Origin: Rubellimicrobium sp. CFH 75288
GTDB lineage: Bacteria > Pseudomonadota > Alphaproteobacteria > Rhodobacterales > Rhodobacteraceae
Assembly (NCBI RefSeq): GCF_009904055.1
Contig: NZ_WYDP01000014.1
Span: 1 to 64,000 of the forward strand
Reading direction: 5' to 3'
Length of the DNA stretch: 64,000 bases
The notes beneath the pieces are model-generated. The model did not search any database. It was not told the DNA's origin and saw nothing but the letters and a program-made list of their open reading frames with translations. The position numbers and the translations under genes are program-made. Below are positions 27,089 through 35,584 of the stretch, in pieces (the first letter of the stretch is position 1; each line of letters begins with the position of its first letter).

Positions 27089-27759
27089 AGATCGGCCCCC
27101 GCAGCCTGGAGGCTGCCGTCGCGCAGGCGCAGCACGCGCGCCGACACCTGCGCCTTGGCGGCGCGGATCAGGTGGAGGTCGTGGGTGGCCACCAGCACCG
27201 CCTTGCCCATGCGGTTGAGCTCCACAAGCAGCGTCAGCAGCCGCTGGCTCATCTCCCAGTCGATGTTGCCCGTGGGCTCGTCGGCCACCACGACATCGGG
27301 CGCGGTGATGACCGCCCGGGCCAGGGCCGCGCGCTGCCGCTCGCCGCCCGACAGTTCCGGCGGCAGGCTGGCCGCGCGCGCCGACAGGCCGACCCAGGCC
27401 AGGAGGTCGGCCAGATGGGCCTCGCCCTCCGCGCGGCGGCCGGAGACGGTCAGCGGCAGCAGGACGTTCTCGGCCAGCGGCAGGTGGTCGAGGAACTGGC
27501 AATCCTGGTGGACCACGCCGATCCGCCGGCGCGCCAGGGCGACCTCGTCGCGCGACATGGCGCGCGCGTCGCGGCCCCACAGCAGGACCTCCCCCTCGGT
27601 GGCGCGCAGATCGGCGTAGCAGAGCTTGAGCAGCGTCGTCTTGCCCGCCCCGGACGGCCCGGTGAGGAAGTGGAACGCCCCCGGCGCCAGCGACAGGTCG
27701 ATGCCGGCAAAGAGCCGCCGCCCCCCATAGGCCATGCCCGCGTTGCGAAGCTCGATCAC
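27085..27759 (-). CDS. ftsE: Cell division ATP-binding protein FtsE
   Basis: A 224-residue ABC ATPase driving FtsX. Walker A GPSGAGKTT is at 34-42, the Q-loop in GVVHQDCQFL, signature LSGGERQR, Walker B VVVADEP followed by TGNID, and the switch His in VATHD. The GTG start at 27759 begins the protein as V-IELRNAGMAYGG, matching usual FtsE length; a start further upstream would add 21 basic residues. It is divergent from the zinc-ribbon gene across 254 bases in which I see no further gene. Confidence 0.93.
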   Translation of the reverse strand: MIELRNAGMAYGGRRLFAGIDLSLAPGAFHFLTGPSGAGKTTLLKLCYADLRATEGEVLLWGRDARAMSRDEVALARRRIGVVHQDCQFLDHLPLAENVLLPLTVSGRRAEGEAHLADLLAWVGLSARAASLPPELSGGERQRAALARAVITAPDVVVADEPTGNIDWEMSQRLLTLLVELNRMGKAVLVATHDLHLIRAAKAQVSARVLRLRDGSLQAAGADL

Positions 27760-28013
27760 GCGCCCCCGCGCCCCTTCGGGTTCCGACCGGCTCCCCGTCC
27801 GGCGCGGCCCCTTCTGCCGCAAGCCCGGCGGGGGCGCAACGGCCGCTCCCGCCGTCCCTTGCGGCGATCCGTGGCAAGCAGGACGCGCGCGCGCCCCCCG
27901 GCGGCGCCCGACCGGTCCGCATCCTTGGCGCGCCGGGGGCGGAGGGCTAAGGTCGCGCGGCGCCGGGCGGACGGCGCGGACCAGCCAGGGACCAGGCCGA
28001 GGAGATTCCCCCG

Positions 28014-29012
28014 ATGCGGCTCATCTGCCCCCAATGCGGCGCGCAATACGAGGTGGCCGCGGAGGCAATCCCGCCGGAGGGGCGCGACGTGCAATGCTCC
28101 GCCTGCGGCCGGCTGTGGTTCGAGCGGCCCGAGCCCCTTGCCGAACCGTCGCCTCCCGAGCCGGAGCCCGGCCCCGGCCCGACGACCCCGCGGCCGCGCC
28201 GCAGCGTCAGCCCCGAAGTGGCCGAGATCCTGCGCGAGGAGGCCCGGCGCGAGGCCGAGGCGCGGCGGGCCGAAGCCGCGGGCCTTCCGTCCGCGGAGCC
28301 GCCCGCGGATGCGCCGCCCCCCGTCTCCGCCCCGGAGGGGCCGCCACCCCCGCCCGGAGAGCCGTCGGAAGCCTCGCCCTCGGGTCCCGTCCCGGCTCCC
28401 CCTCCCGGAGGGGCCGGCGGCGGAGCCGGGAGCCCGGGCGTGGAAGGGGCGGAGGAGCCCGCCAGGCCGGACCGGGACCCGCCGGAGGCGCCGGACGATC
28501 CGGCGCGGGTCGCGCTCGAGCGCCAGCGCCAGCGGGCCGAGGAGGCGCGCCGCCGCATGGCACGGCTCAAGGGCGAACCCGCTCCCCATCCGGGCGCGGC
28601 CATCCCCGCGTCCCCCGTCTCGCGTCGCGACCGTCTGCCCGACATCGAGACGATCAACGAATCCCTCGATCTGCCCGCCGCCGGCGCCCCCCGTCCCGCC
28701 CCGCCGCCGCGGGCGGGGTTCCGGCTCGGCTTCGGCAGCGCGCTGGCCGTCGCGGCGCTGCTCGCGCTCCTCTATGTCTGGGGACCGCGGATCGCGGCCT
28801 CGGTGCCGGGAACCGGCCTCGTCCTCGAACCCTACGTGACGGCCGTCGATCGGGGGCGGCTCTGGCTCGACCGGCGGATGCGCGACTGGCTGGGCGCCCT
28901 CGACCCGGAGGCGGGGGCGGCAGCCCGGTCCGCCGCCGGTCCCGCGGCGCCGGCCGAGCCGGCCCCCGACCCCGCCGGGCCGGAGCCCTCCGCTCCGGCC
29001 GGCGGGGGGTGA
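28014..29012 (+). CDS. MJ0042-type zinc-ribbon membrane protein
   Basis: 332 residues. Residues 1-38 form a zinc ribbon (ICPQCG and VQCSACG supply four Cys) of the MJ0042 type. A long Pro/Glu/Ala-rich acidic linker (about 40-210) includes a helical, charged stretch (ALERQRQRAEEARRRMARLKG). One transmembrane helix lies near 240-262 (ALAVAALLALLYVWG), after which a short outer segment ends in Pro/Ala-rich sequence. Similar proteins lie divergent from ftsEX in Rhodobacteraceae, which suggests a cell-envelope or division link, but no function is known. GGAG precedes the ATG. Confidence 0.78.
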   Translation: MRLICPQCGAQYEVAAEAIPPEGRDVQCSACGRLWFERPEPLAEPSPPEPEPGPGPTTPRPRRSVSPEVAEILREEARREAEARRAEAAGLPSAEPPADAPPPVSAPEGPPPPPGEPSEASPSGPVPAPPPGGAGGGAGSPGVEGAEEPARPDRDPPEAPDDPARVALERQRQRAEEARRRMARLKGEPAPHPGAAIPASPVSRRDRLPDIETINESLDLPAAGAPRPAPPPRAGFRLGFGSALAVAALLALLYVWGPRIAASVPGTGLVLEPYVTAVDRGRLWLDRRMRDWLGALDPEAGAAARSAAGPAAPAEPAPDPAGPEPSAPAGGG

Positions 29013-29021
29013 GCGACGGGC

Positions 29022-30089
29022 TCAGCGATAGGGATAGCCCGCCGCCTCCATGGTCGCGGCATAATCCTTGAACGCCTGGACCACGCGCCCCGCCCGCGGC
29101 GAGGAGCCGGCCACCTCGTCCCAGAAGCCTTCGGCGTCGCGGACCACCTGCGCCCATTCCTCCGGCGGGATGGAGGTCAGCTCCATCTTCTCGCCCTCGA
29201 CTCGCAGCTTGGCCTCGCCGCCCCAGTACCAGACCGCGCGGTAGTAGTGCGACTGGTCGATGGTCGAAAGCCACAGCTGCTGCAGATGCGGCGGCACGCG
29301 GTTCCACGATTCGGTGTTGGCGAAATACGAGCCGAACCAGGCCCCGGTGACGGAGTTGGTCAGGGCATAGCGGCACACGTCCGCCCAGCCGACCTCGTAG
29401 GCTTCGGTGAAGCCGCACCAGGCCACGCCGTCGAGTTCGCCCGTCCGCATGGCCACCTCCACGTCGTCCCAGGGCACGGTCACGGGGATGAGGCCGTAGC
29501 GCGACAGGAAGCGCCCGGCGGTCGGCACGCCGAACACGCGCAGCCCGTTCATGTCCGCAAGCGACCGGATCGGGCGGTTGACGGTGAAGATGTGCAGGGG
29601 GTCCCACGCCCCGGTGGACAGCCAGGTGACGCCCTCGACCTCGTCGTAGGCCTCGCGCCAGATCTCGTCGAGCCCGTAATAGGTGAACAGGGCCGGCACA
29701 TCGAGCGAGTAGCGGGTGGCGAAGGGGAAGTAGCCGCCGAACACGGAGATGTCGACGGGGCTCGCCATGGTCGCCTCGTCGGACTGGACGGCATCGAGCG
29801 TGCCGTTCTGCAACGCGCGGAACAGCTCGCCCGTGGGCACGAGCTGGTCGGCATAATAGAGTTCGATCTCCATCTCGCCGTTGGCGGCGATGTTGAAGGC
29901 ATCGACCTGCGGCTTGATCACATGGGCGCCGAGCGGTGCGCCCGAATAGGTCTGGAGGCGCCAGCGGATGGGTGCCTGCGCGCGCACGATGGCGGGCGCG
30001 GCCAGCGCGGCCGGCGCGGCCAGACCCGCGGCGGCCAGGAAGCGCCGCCGCGAGGCCAGGATGCGGGCCGAAGGTGCGGGGTCGGTCAT
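29022..30089 (-). CDS. TRAP transporter substrate-binding protein (DctP family)
   Basis: A 355-residue periplasmic binding protein. The N-terminus carries a twin-arginine signal (SRRRFLAAAG, cleavage near VRAQA), so it is exported folded. The DctP/TakP core follows: WRLQTYSGAPLGAHVIKP, ALQNGTLDAVQSDEATM, LADMNGLRVFGVPTAGRFL with the ligand-binding Arg, and GELDGVAWCGFTEAYEVG. It hands substrate to the DctQM membrane complex encoded just upstream (35-base gap). The ligand is not predictable from sequence; divergent glycerol-type catabolic genes point to a polyol or its acid. Confidence 0.88.
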   Translation of the reverse strand: MTDPAPSARILASRRRFLAAAGLAAPAALAAPAIVRAQAPIRWRLQTYSGAPLGAHVIKPQVDAFNIAANGEMEIELYYADQLVPTGELFRALQNGTLDAVQSDEATMASPVDISVFGGYFPFATRYSLDVPALFTYYGLDEIWREAYDEVEGVTWLSTGAWDPLHIFTVNRPIRSLADMNGLRVFGVPTAGRFLSRYGLIPVTVPWDDVEVAMRTGELDGVAWCGFTEAYEVGWADVCRYALTNSVTGAWFGSYFANTESWNRVPPHLQQLWLSTIDQSHYYRAVWYWGGEAKLRVEGEKMELTSIPPEEWAQVVRDAEGFWDEVAGSSPRAGRVVQAFKDYAATMEAAGYPYR

Positions 30090-30124
30090 CGGTGGTCTCC
30101 CTTCCTGTTGGATCGTGTTGGGCC

Positions 30125-31459
30125 TCAGCGGCCGGTAAGGGTCTGCGGCAGCCACATGGCGATGGCGGGAAACAGCATCACCAGCGCGATGGTCAGCGCC
30201 ATCATCACCACGAAGGGCCAGATCGAGCGGTAGATGTCCACGAGCGTGATCGACCGCGGCGCAAGTCCCCGCATCAGGAACAGGTTGTAGCCGAAGGGCG
30301 GCGTGATGTAGGCGATCTGGCAGGTCATGGTGTAGAGCACCCCGAACCAGATCATCTGCCCCTCGATCCCGAGGTCCAGCATCTTCACGAGCGGGATGTA
30401 GAGCGGCGCGACGATCACGAGCATCGCCGTGTCGTCGAGGAACATCCCCATGACGATGAAGCTCAGCTGCATCAGGATGACCGTCTGCCAGGGCGTGAGT
30501 TCCCAATTGGTGATGAACAGCCGCTCGACCGCGCGCACGGCGCCGATCCCGTCGAACACGGCCGAGAAGGCCAGCGCGGCAAGGATCAGCCACAGGAACA
30601 TGCAGGAGATGGCCAGCGTGCGCCGCGCCGTGTCGCGGATCATCCGCCAGCTCAGCCGCCGCTTCAGCGCCGCCGCGAGCGTGGCGGCCGTGGCGCCGAC
30701 CGCGGCGCTCTCGACCAGGCTCGTGTAGCCCATCAGGAACAGGCCGGTCATGGCGAAGAAGATCAGGAACGGGATGATCCCCGCCCGCAGCAGCGCGAGC
30801 TTCTCGCGCAGCGGCATGGCGAGTTCCTCCTCCGTCAGCGCCGGGGCGAGCGAGGGGTTCAGGCGCACCCGCGCCCACACATAGATGCCGAACATCGTCG
30901 CCATCAGCAGCCCCGGGCCCACCCCCGCCAGCCAGAGCTGGGAGACGGGCTCGCGCGCGATGACGCCGTAGAGGACCATCACCACCGAGGGCGGGATCAG
31001 GATGCCGAGCGAGGAGCCGCCCTGCACCACCCCCGTGATCAGCACCTTGTCGTAGCCGCGCCGGAGCATCTCGGGCAGGGCGATGGCCGATCCGATCGCC
31101 ATGCCCGCCACCGACAGCCCGTTCATCGCCGAGATCACCACCATGAGCAGGATCGTCCCGATGGCGAGCCCGCCGGCAAAGCGGCCCAGCCAGACATGGA
31201 GCATCCGGTAGAGGTCCTCGGCGATGCCCGATTCGGACAGGACGTAGCCCATGTAGATGAACAGGGGCAGCGTCAGCATCGGGAACCAGTTGAACAGCTT
31301 GAACGTGGCGTTGAAGGGCATCTCCACGCCCCCCGTGCCGTAGAGCAGCAGCGCCGCCCCCGCGGCCACGAAGCCCACGGCGGCGAACACCCTCTGCCCG
31401 GTGAGCAGGAGGGCCATCATCGAGGCGAACATCAGGAGGGCGGTCGCCTCGTAGCTCAT
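30125..31459 (-). CDS. TRAP transporter large permease (DctM family)
   Basis: A 444-residue sodium-coupled transport subunit with about twelve hydrophobic helices arranged as two inverted repeats. Family blocks include FLYMGYVLSESGIAEDLYRM (split over two helices), GVVQGGSSLGILIPPSVVMVLYG and MGMFLDDTAMLVI with the acidic pair thought to sit near the ion site. The ATG start overlaps the DctQ stop by 4 bases. It works with DctQ and the Tat-exported DctP. Confidence 0.93.
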   Translation of the reverse strand: MSYEATALLMFASMMALLLTGQRVFAAVGFVAAGAALLLYGTGGVEMPFNATFKLFNWFPMLTLPLFIYMGYVLSESGIAEDLYRMLHVWLGRFAGGLAIGTILLMVVISAMNGLSVAGMAIGSAIALPEMLRRGYDKVLITGVVQGGSSLGILIPPSVVMVLYGVIAREPVSQLWLAGVGPGLLMATMFGIYVWARVRLNPSLAPALTEEELAMPLREKLALLRAGIIPFLIFFAMTGLFLMGYTSLVESAAVGATAATLAAALKRRLSWRMIRDTARRTLAISCMFLWLILAALAFSAVFDGIGAVRAVERLFITNWELTPWQTVILMQLSFIVMGMFLDDTAMLVIVAPLYIPLVKMLDLGIEGQMIWFGVLYTMTCQIAYITPPFGYNLFLMRGLAPRSITLVDIYRSIWPFVVMMALTIALVMLFPAIAMWLPQTLTGR

Positions 31460-32004
31460 GCGCCCCTCCCGGCGGGCGGAAGGGGATCGGAGCCGTCGAG
31501 CGGCACCCCGCGCAGGGCCGACCAGTGCTTGATCGCCAGCGAGACGGCCTGCATCAGCATCAGCACCAGGCAGGCGACCATCAGCGCCTTGATGGGGATC
31601 ATCGAGGGATTCCAGATCGAGAAGCGCCGCTCGTCCGTGGCGATCGCATAGCGCAGGCTCGAGATCGAGCCGATGAGCATGACGACCAGATAGAACCCGA
31701 GGCAGAGCACGGTCACGAGGTCCATCCGCTGGCGCCCCCGCGGCCCGAGCCGGCCATAGAGGAGGTCCATCCGCACGTGGTCGTCGTCCTTGAGCGTGAT
31801 CGCCCCGCCCATGAAGAAGTAGGCGGCCAGCGTGAACTGCGCGAGCTCGACGCCCCAGTGGATGGGACTGCGCACGACGTTGCGCATCACCGCATCGAGC
31901 AGCAGCACCCCCACCATCATGAAGATGAGCCACATGGCGGCCCAGCCCGTCCAGTCCGCCAGCCGGTCGGCCCATCTGACATATGCGCGCAGCACCCGCG
32001 CCAT
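31456..32004 (-). CDS. TRAP transporter small permease (DctQ family)
   Basis: A 182-residue four-helix membrane protein: WTGWAAMWLIFMMVGVLLLD, a second hairpin with WGVELAQFTLAAYFFMGG, LVTVLCLGFYLVVMLIG and a final helix near LMVACLVLMLMQAV. DctQ joins the large permease and binding protein in TRAP systems. GGAGGGGGAGG lies directly before the ATG. It starts the Q-M-P gene set, 33 bases after the DeoR regulator gene. Confidence 0.9.
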   Translation of the reverse strand: MARVLRAYVRWADRLADWTGWAAMWLIFMMVGVLLLDAVMRNVVRSPIHWGVELAQFTLAAYFFMGGAITLKDDDHVRMDLLYGRLGPRGRQRMDLVTVLCLGFYLVVMLIGSISSLRYAIATDERRFSIWNPSMIPIKALMVACLVLMLMQAVSLAIKHWSALRGVPLDGSDPLPPAGRGA

Positions 32005-32037
32005 GATCCTCCCCCTCCGTGACGCCCCCAGAGGGGC

Positions 32038-32784
32038 TCAGGCCAGTTCCACGCGCGCGCCTGCCAGCGACGCGCCGATCGGCTCGGGCGGCGCCCGGTC
32101 GCAGATCAGCAGGTCGATCTCGCCGGCCGGGCAGACCCGGAAGGCCGCCCGCCGCCCGAGCTTGGCCGCATGGGCGACCACCGTGACCGAGGCCGCATGC
32201 GCGATCATCGCCCGCGCGATCTGCGCCTCGTCGAAGCTCGCATCCGTCGCCCCGGCCTCCGCATCGAGCCCCGCCACCGTCAGCACGGCCCGGTCCGCCT
32301 GAAAGCGGCCGATCTGCTCGATGACGAGCGGGCCGACCGTCTCGGAATCGTCCGGATTGAAGCGGCCCCCCAGCAGGAAGACGGCGGCCGAGCGGCCCAG
32401 CCGCTGCGCGATGTCGAGCGAGTTCGTCACGACCGTGAGCCCGTCCGTCCCCCCCAGAGCCTCGGCACAGGCCAGCGTGGTCGTGCCGGCATCCATGAAC
32501 AGCGTCTCGCCGGGTTCGACAAGGGCGGCCAGACGGCGCGCGATGCGCCCCTTGGCTTCCGCGCCCTCGGCGGCACGCTCGGCGCGGCTGCCTTCCGCAA
32601 ACAGCCGCATCGGCCGGGCGCCCCCATGCACCTTGCGCAGAAGACCGTCCCGGGCCAGCCGGGCCAGATCGCGCCGGATCGTCTCGGCCGACACGCCGAA
32701 GACCTGCGCGAGCGTCTCCACCCGCGCCTGTCCCTCGCTGGTCACCATCTCCCGGATCCGGGCCTGGCGCTCTTGCGGCGTCAT
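32038..32784 (-). CDS. DeoR/GlpR family transcriptional regulator
   Basis: A 248-residue repressor-type regulator. The N-terminal DeoR helix-turn-helix is clear (VETLAQVFGVSAETIRRDL, then GLLRKVHGGA), and the C-terminal sugar-phosphate sensor domain shows MDAGTTTLACAEAL, VVTNSLDIAQRL and FLLGGRFNPDD. DeoR proteins are usually released from DNA by a phosphorylated intermediate. It lies between the TRAP genes downstream and the divergent GlpA-like operon, so it most probably controls both. Candidate half-sites are present in the 153-bp divergent gap. Confidence 0.9.
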   Translation of the reverse strand: MTPQERQARIREMVTSEGQARVETLAQVFGVSAETIRRDLARLARDGLLRKVHGGARPMRLFAEGSRAERAAEGAEAKGRIARRLAALVEPGETLFMDAGTTTLACAEALGGTDGLTVVTNSLDIAQRLGRSAAVFLLGGRFNPDDSETVGPLVIEQIGRFQADRAVLTVAGLDAEAGATDASFDEAQIARAMIAHAASVTVVAHAAKLGRRAAFRVCPAGEIDLLICDRAPPEPIGASLAGARVELA

Positions 32785-32857
32785 GGCGGTCCCCCCTTCG
32801 CGGAGAGGAAAGCGGCCGCTCCGCCGCCCTGTCAACCGGGTTTGTGGATACGGGCAC

Positions 32858-32917
32858 GCATTCCGGGGTCCGAATGCTATCGGTTGACCATTCGGGCATC
32901 ATCGGTCATGGTTCGGG
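32858..32917. promoter_or_regulatory. Repeated TTCSGG half-sites in the DeoR / GlpA-like divergent promoter
   Basis: Within the 153-bp divergent gap there are four related elements: GCATTCCGG from 32858, its reverse form CCGAATGC at 32870-32877, CATTCGG at 32889-32895 and TTCGGG from 32912. CCGAATG and CATTCGG make a 7-bp inverted repeat with a 12-bp spacer, and the two TTCGGGCA copies are 21 bp apart. Repeated TTCG-type elements are common in DeoR-family operators, so this is the best candidate binding site of the adjacent regulator. Confidence 0.5.
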
Positions 32918-32937
32918 CAAGGTCTGGGGGACCTCCG

Positions 32938-34341
32938 ATGGCCGAGGACAGGTTCGACGCGGCGGTGATCGGCGCCGGGGTGGTCGGTGCGGCCGCCGCG
33001 CGAGCCCTCGCGCTGGCGGGTGCCCGGGTCGTGGTGCTGGAAAAGGCCGCCGACATCCTCGACGGCGCCTCCAAGGCCAACAGCGCCATCCTGCACACGG
33101 GCTTCGACGCCCCCCCCGGCAGCATCGAATCCGCCTGCCTGGCCGAGGGTTATGCCGAATACCGCCGCATCCACGCCCGGCTCGGCCTGCCCCTGCTCGA
33201 GTCCGGTGCACTCGTCCTCGCCTGGACCGAGGAGGAGGAGGCGCGGCTGCCTGCGCTGATCGAGCAGGCGCAGCTCAACGGCGTGTCCGACGTGGAGCCG
33301 CTCGGCGCCGCGGCCCTGCGCGCGTGCGAGCCCGGTCTCGGTCCCGGCCTGCGGGCGGGATTCCGCGTGCCGGGCGAACATCTGGTGGACCCGTGGTCGG
33401 CGCCGCTCGCCTATCTGCATCAGGCCGCCGCCCACGGCGCGGTGATCCGCCGCGCCTGCGAGGTGCAGGGCGGCACCTGGGACGGCGCGCTCTGGCGGCT
33501 CGAGACGGGGGGGGACCCCGTGCAGGCCCGCGTTGTGGTCAATGCAGCCGGGCTGTGGGGCGACGTGGTGGACGAGCGCCTGCTCGGGCGGCGCCGGTTC
33601 GCCATCCGGCCCCGCAAGGGGCAGTTCGTCGTCTATGACAAGACCGCCTTCGGGCTGACGCGCCACATCCTGCTGCCGGTGCCTTCGGCCACCACCAAGG
33701 GCGTGGTGGTCTGCCGCACCGTCTGGGGCAACCTGCTGGTCGGCCCCACCGCCGAGGACCAGGACGACCGCACGACGGCGGTGCTCGATCCTGCCGTTCT
33801 CGAGGCGCTGCGGCGGCGTGGCGAGGCCATCCTGCCCGCCCTGTCGGGCCACGAGCCCACCGCCGCCTATGCCGGCCTGCGCCCGGCCACGGAGGACAAG
33901 GACTACCGCATCGGCCACGATCCTGATCGCGCCTATGTCACGCTGGGGGGAATCCGCTCCACCGGCCTGTCGGCCGCCCTCGGGCTGGCCGCGCGGCTCG
34001 TGCGGATGCTGGAGGGGCAGGGGGCCACGCAGGGCTGGATACCGCCGGCCGATCCGGTCTGGCCTGTCCTGCCCAACCTGGCCGAGACGGCGCCGCGCGA
34101 CTGGCAGAGGCCGGGGCATGGCGGCATCGTCTGCCATTGCGAGATGGTCACGCGGCGCGAGATCCTCGCCGCGCTCGAGGGGTCGCTCGGGGCGCGGACG
34201 CTCGGGGGGCTCAAGCGCCGGACCCGCGTCACGATGGGCCGCTGCCAGGGGTTCTACTGCACCCCGGCGCTCGCGCGGCTGACGGCCGGACGGCTCGATC
34301 CGCCGCTGGCCGAGCCGCTGGAGGCGGACGGTGCGCGCTGA
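32938..34341 (+). CDS. GlpA-like FAD-dependent dehydrogenase with BFD-type [2Fe-2S] domain
   Basis: A 467-residue FAD enzyme of the glycerol-3-phosphate dehydrogenase type (GlpA). The FAD loop VIGAGVVGAAAARALA is at about 10-25, followed by DGASKANSAILHTGFD; AGLRPATEDKDYRIG and GIRSTGLSAALGLA are typical of the DAO fold. Residues about 399-460 form a BFD-like iron-sulfur domain with CHCEMVTRREI and GRCQGFYC supplying four Cys. It probably oxidises a sugar- or polyol-phosphate made by the downstream FGGY kinase and passes electrons to the second oxidoreductase. No glpC-like membrane partner is next to it. Confidence 0.85.
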   Translation: MAEDRFDAAVIGAGVVGAAAARALALAGARVVVLEKAADILDGASKANSAILHTGFDAPPGSIESACLAEGYAEYRRIHARLGLPLLESGALVLAWTEEEEARLPALIEQAQLNGVSDVEPLGAAALRACEPGLGPGLRAGFRVPGEHLVDPWSAPLAYLHQAAAHGAVIRRACEVQGGTWDGALWRLETGGDPVQARVVVNAAGLWGDVVDERLLGRRRFAIRPRKGQFVVYDKTAFGLTRHILLPVPSATTKGVVVCRTVWGNLLVGPTAEDQDDRTTAVLDPAVLEALRRRGEAILPALSGHEPTAAYAGLRPATEDKDYRIGHDPDRAYVTLGGIRSTGLSAALGLAARLVRMLEGQGATQGWIPPADPVWPVLPNLAETAPRDWQRPGHGGIVCHCEMVTRREILAALEGSLGARTLGGLKRRTRVTMGRCQGFYCTPALARLTAGRLDPPLAEPLEADGAR

Positions 34342-35584
34342 CGGGCCGCCCGCCGGCTGCGCCGCGGCCGCGGCGGAGAGGGCGGACGTGGTGGTGGTGG
34401 GCGCCGGTCCCGCCGGTCTCGCCGCGGCGGCCGTCCTCGCCGGGGCGGGCCTCTCGGTCCTCGTGCTCGAGCGCGAGGGCGAGCCCGGGGGTGTCCCGCG
34501 CCATTGCGGCCATTCGCCCTACGGGATGCGCGAGTTCGGCCGCGTCATGGGGGGGCGCGCCTATGCGGCGCGTCTGGCGGAGCGGGCCCGGCGCGCGGGC
34601 GCGCAGATCCGGCCCGGCGTGGCGGTGGTGGCCCTCCGGCCCGGCCCGCGCCTCCTCGTGACTGCCGCCGGGGGGCCGGCCGAGATCGCCGCCGACCAGG
34701 TCCTTCTGGCCACCGGTGCGCGAGAGGGCAGCCGCGCCGCGCGGGGACTGGGCGGCACGCGCCCCGGCGGGGTGCTCAATACCGGCGCGCTCCAGGGTCT
34801 CGTCTATCTCGAACGGCTCCGCCCCTTCCGCCGCCCCGTCGTGCTGGGCACGGAACTCGTGTCCTTCTCGGCCCTGCTCACCTGCCGCCATGCCGGCATC
34901 CGTCCCGTGCTGATGGTCGGCGAGGGTCCCGCGGTGGAGGCGCGCTGGCCCGCCGCGCTGCTGCCGCGCCTTCTGGGGGTGCCGCTCCGGCTGTCCACCC
35001 GGATCGAGGCGATCGAGGGGCGCGACCGGGTCGAGGCCGTGATCCTGCGCGGTCCCGGCGGTCTCTGGCGCGAGGCGGCGGACGGGGTGGTGGTGACGGG
35101 CCGCTTCCGCCCCGAATCGGCCCTCGTGACCGCGAGCCACCTCCGCCTCGATCCGCGCACCCGCGGCCCCGAGGTGGACGAGTTCGGCCGCTGCTCGGAC
35201 GGCGCCTTCTTCGCTGCGGGCAACCTCCTGCGCGGGGTGGAGACGGCCGGCACCTGCTGGAGCGAGGGACGCGCCGTCGCCCGGGCGATGCTCGCCGCGC
35301 GCGCGGGCCGCCTGCCAGAGGGCGTCGCCCGTCCGCTCGCGATCGAGGGCGGGGCCCTGGCCTGGGCGCTGCCGCAGCGGCTGGCCGGGGACGGCACCGT
35401 TCCCCCCGCCTTTCCCGCCATCCAGGCCGGGGCGGCACGGTGCGCGCGCGGCCGGCTCGTGCTGCGGGCCGGAGGGGCCGAGACCGCCTCGGCCGAGCGG
35501 GCCGTCCGCCCGCACCGCAGCCTGCGCCTGCCGCTGCCGCCCCCCGGCGCCGAGCCCGTTCTCGCCTTCGAGGAGGAGCCATGA
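34331..35584 (+). CDS. FAD/NAD(P)-binding oxidoreductase (GlpB/HcnB-like partner)
   Basis: A 417-residue flavoprotein with the two-dinucleotide-binding-domain fold. VVVGAGPAGLAAAAVLA (about 21-37) binds FAD; EREGEPGGVPRHCGHSPYG, LLATGAREGSRAARG and the late CSDGAFFAAGNLLRG block are typical of the subunit that accompanies GlpA or opine-oxidase-type enzymes. The GTG start lies 11 bases inside the end of the GlpA-like gene and its stop overlaps the kinase start (ATGA), so the three subunits are translated together. A complex with the GlpA-like protein is inferred. Confidence 0.8.
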   Translation: MRADGPPAGCAAAAAERADVVVVGAGPAGLAAAAVLAGAGLSVLVLEREGEPGGVPRHCGHSPYGMREFGRVMGGRAYAARLAERARRAGAQIRPGVAVVALRPGPRLLVTAAGGPAEIAADQVLLATGAREGSRAARGLGGTRPGGVLNTGALQGLVYLERLRPFRRPVVLGTELVSFSALLTCRHAGIRPVLMVGEGPAVEARWPAALLPRLLGVPLRLSTRIEAIEGRDRVEAVILRGPGGLWREAADGVVVTGRFRPESALVTASHLRLDPRTRGPEVDEFGRCSDGAFFAAGNLLRGVETAGTCWSEGRAVARAMLAARAGRLPEGVARPLAIEGGALAWALPQRLAGDGTVPPAFPAIQAGAARCARGRLVLRAGGAETASAERAVRPHRSLRLPLPPPGAEPVLAFEEEP

